Shown here one piece after another: positions 14,165-15,626 of a stretch of DNA of 15,626 bases (positions within the stretch are counted from its first letter, which is position 1; each line of letters begins with the position of its first letter). The DNA is from an uncultured Gemella sp. Lineage in GTDB: Bacteria; Bacillota; Bacilli; Staphylococcales; Gemellaceae. The notes under the pieces are model-generated. The model saw only the letters and a program-made list of their open reading frames with translations. It searched no databases and was not told the DNA's origin. A program made the translations under genes and the position numbers. Location: positions 1-15,626 of the forward strand of contig CAMEOL010000008.1 in the NCBI GenBank assembly GCA_945929765.1, given 5' to 3'.

Positions 14165-14261
14165 AAATGTGAAGTTCTAAGCACTATCTAAAACATAATA
14201 ATATCTTAATTAATTATTATGTAGATCGTAATTCATACCGCATAAGAATCTTCACACATTT
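14165..14261. repeat. 97-base imperfect inverted repeat between tetR and the AI-2E-type gene
   Basis: AAATGTGAAG (14165-14174) pairs with CTTCACACATTT (14250-14261) allowing a two-base bulge. Pairing continues inward imperfectly (TTCT...AGAA), and a perfect inner hairpin ACATAATAAT/ATTATTATGT spans 14193-14222. It lies 22 bases past the AI-2E-type stop and may act as its terminator, or be a small non-coding or MITE-like element. No target-site duplication is clear. Confidence 0.4.
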
Positions 14262-14282
14262 ATAAATTTAAAATTTTTCGAG

Positions 14283-15443
14283 TTAATCTCTATATATTCT
14301 GTTATATCTATTTTTTATTGCTAAAAATATTTTTTCAGCTAATATTTTTAAAATTGCATAAAGGGGTATTCCTATAATAGCACCTACTATCCCCATCATT
14401 TTTGCTGCGATAATAATTACAAATATTACAGTAAGTGGATGTTGCTTCATACTACGTCCCATTATATTTGGAGAAATAAAATTACCTTCTAAAAACTGAA
14501 CAACTCCCCACACTACTAACATTTTTACTACCATTACCCAGTCAGTAGCAACTGCAACTAACATAGCTGGCATAATCGCTAATACAGGTCCAAGATAAGG
14601 AACTATACTTAATAACGCTGCTAATGTCGCTAACGACACAGCATATTGTAATCCTATAATGTTATATCCTATAAATAATAATATTCCTATACATAACGAT
14701 ACTAACATTTGTCCAGAAATATACGATCCAACTTTACTATCAATTTCATCTATAGTTTCTTCAACAGATTGTTGCATTTTTTTTGGCAATTTACCTATAA
14801 CGAAATTTTGGAATGTCGTTGAATCTTTTAATAAATAATACAATACGAATGGTGCTGTCATCATTACCGTCGCCATAGAAGAAAATGCAGAAGCTACTCC
14901 AGTTACTGTACTACTAAATATACTAAACGCTTTTGAACTCAATTGTCCCATATTAAGATTATTGTTCATATAATCAATGATACTCTTTACAATTGCATTC
15001 TCAGAATTGGCTTCTAAATAATATCTAATAGTTTCGTAATAACCTGGCATTGCTTCTATCAAATGCTGAGTTTGTTCGATCATTACAGGTACTGCACCTA
15101 CAAACACCGCTATAATTATTGCAACACCTATAATTATTGATAATATAGAAGCCATACTTCTATTTAATGACATCCTTGATACTAAAAAATTGTTAATAGG
15201 ACGCAAAACATAGAAAAATATGTACGCCACCAAAACCGGAGCTAATAAACTACTATATATTATCCCTACCGGTTCCATAATTGATGAAATTTGATTATAT
15301 AGCCATATAGCTGCAAACGATAATATTATCATAACTAATACATACATGCTTAATTTGCCGCCAAGAAATTGTATTAGTTTTGATTCTTTATTATTTTCTA
15401 ACTCTAATTTTATTTTTTCTCTATCTATTTTATTTTTATCCAC
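14283..15443 (-). CDS. AI-2E/PerM-family membrane transporter
   Basis: The 386-residue protein has a charged cytoplasmic head (1-30), paired helices (31-50, 58-82, 97-122), a soluble extracytoplasmic-type segment (about 123-185), then further helices 186-206, 243-275, 277-300, 303-318 and 335-375. Signature stretches are PYLGPVLAIMP (282-292), EGNFISPNIMGRSM (319-332) and the HPL (335-337) that follows. The family (UPF0118/PerM) includes proposed AI-2 exporters and Na+/H+ antiporters, so 'AI-2E' is a family name and not evidence of autoinducer export. The start is GTG with AAGGAGG eight bases upstream. A 29-base palindrome covers its likely promoter (15529-15557), and an IS tip with an outward -35-like box sits just beyond it. 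Confidence 0.88.
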   Translation of the reverse strand: MDKNKIDREKIKLELENNKESKLIQFLGGKLSMYVLVMIILSFAAIWLYNQISSIMEPVGIIYSSLLAPVLVAYIFFYVLRPINNFLVSRMSLNRSMASILSIIIGVAIIIAVFVGAVPVMIEQTQHLIEAMPGYYETIRYYLEANSENAIVKSIIDYMNNNLNMGQLSSKAFSIFSSTVTGVASAFSSMATVMMTAPFVLYYLLKDSTTFQNFVIGKLPKKMQQSVEETIDEIDSKVGSYISGQMLVSLCIGILLFIGYNIIGLQYAVSLATLAALLSIVPYLGPVLAIMPAMLVAVATDWVMVVKMLVVWGVVQFLEGNFISPNIMGRSMKQHPLTVIFVIIIAAKMMGIVGAIIGIPLYAILKILAEKIFLAIKNRYNRIYRD

Positions 15444-15528
15444 TAACTAATCCTCCTTATCTCTTAAAATTATTACGTTATTTTTTATAAACTATATAAT
15501 TCATAAAATCTATAAATTATATACGCAT

Positions 15529-15557
15529 ATATTTTATGTTATTATAACATAAAATAT
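15529..15557 (-). promoter_or_regulatory. Palindrome over the promoter of the AI-2E-type gene
   Basis: Two 14-base arms (ATATTTTATGTTAT and its complement) flank a single T. On the minus strand the centre contains TGTTATAAT (15541-15549), an extended -10, with no good -35 upstream of it. The site could be an operator. A second minus-strand TATAAT at 15560-15565 lies 19 bases from the IS-borne TTGACA at 15585-15590. Confidence 0.55.
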
Positions 15558-15577
15558 TTATTATACATAAATTTTTT

Positions 15578-15626
15578 GGCTCTATGTCAAATACGGGGCA
15601 TGGAGGAAAATAACAGAAACAACTAA
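15578..15626. mobile_element. Tip of an insertion sequence (ISL3-like), body off the right edge
   Basis: 15578-15596 repeats the 19 bases of the left-edge tip in opposite orientation, so the element body lies to the right. After base 19 the two copies differ (GGCATGG here, TGGTTTT at the left), as expected for left and right ends of one element or for different elements. No transposase is readable: the ATG at 15600 stops after eight codons. Confidence 0.6.

Noticed and set aside
14283..15443. Calling the AI-2E-family gene a quorum-sensing exporter.
   Set aside because: The family includes ion antiporters and no luxS or lsr gene is present; only the family name is supported.

Overview
The window looks like chromosomal DNA from a low-GC Gram-positive bacterium (Bacillota, order Bacillales). 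AT-rich codon use, strong AGGAGG-type ribosome binding sites and an intact walR-walK-yycH-yycI operon all point that way. The two-membrane-segment WalK with a large outer domain is the Bacillus/Staphylococcus form, not the streptococcal one. Gemella is my best guess at genus, from overall protein character; I could not test this.

Both window edges carry the same 19-base sequence facing outward (37-55 and 15578-15596). It looks like the tip of an ISL3-like insertion sequence whose body lies outside the window on each side. In order, the window holds: (1) 189-4903, minus strand, the WalRK cell-wall two-component operon with its membrane regulators YycH and YycI; the walJ and htrA genes that often follow are absent, and the IS tip lies 133 bases beyond yycI. 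(2) 5268-6224, minus, a membrane-anchored serine hydrolase with its own promoter, a palindromic operator and a strong terminator. (3) 6419-8691, minus, a two-gene folate operon folC-folP. (4) 8870-10841, plus, a three-gene unit: a 26-residue peptide, a secreted C39-peptidase-like protein with no cysteine, and a probable beta-propeller lipoprotein. (5) 11094-12106, plus, an autoregulated-looking MarR repressor overlapping an NAD(P)H-dependent FMN reductase. (6) 12151-13341, minus, a cation-coupled (SDF/DAACS) symporter with non-canonical binding-site residues. (7) 13525-14082, minus, a DhaS-like TetR regulator. (8) 14283-15443, minus, an AI-2E/PerM-family membrane protein.

The housekeeping parts are readily named. 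The part most likely to be undescribed is unit 4: the catalytic Cys and His of the C39 fold appear replaced, and the gene sits between a well-initiated micropeptide and an overlapping lipoprotein gene with a shared promoter and terminator. Other points of note are an Arg-to-Gly change in the sulfonamide-associated loop of DHPS, a roughly 55-residue N-terminal extension on FolC, and several strong palindromes at promoters. No rRNA, tRNA, CRISPR array or riboswitch was recognised.
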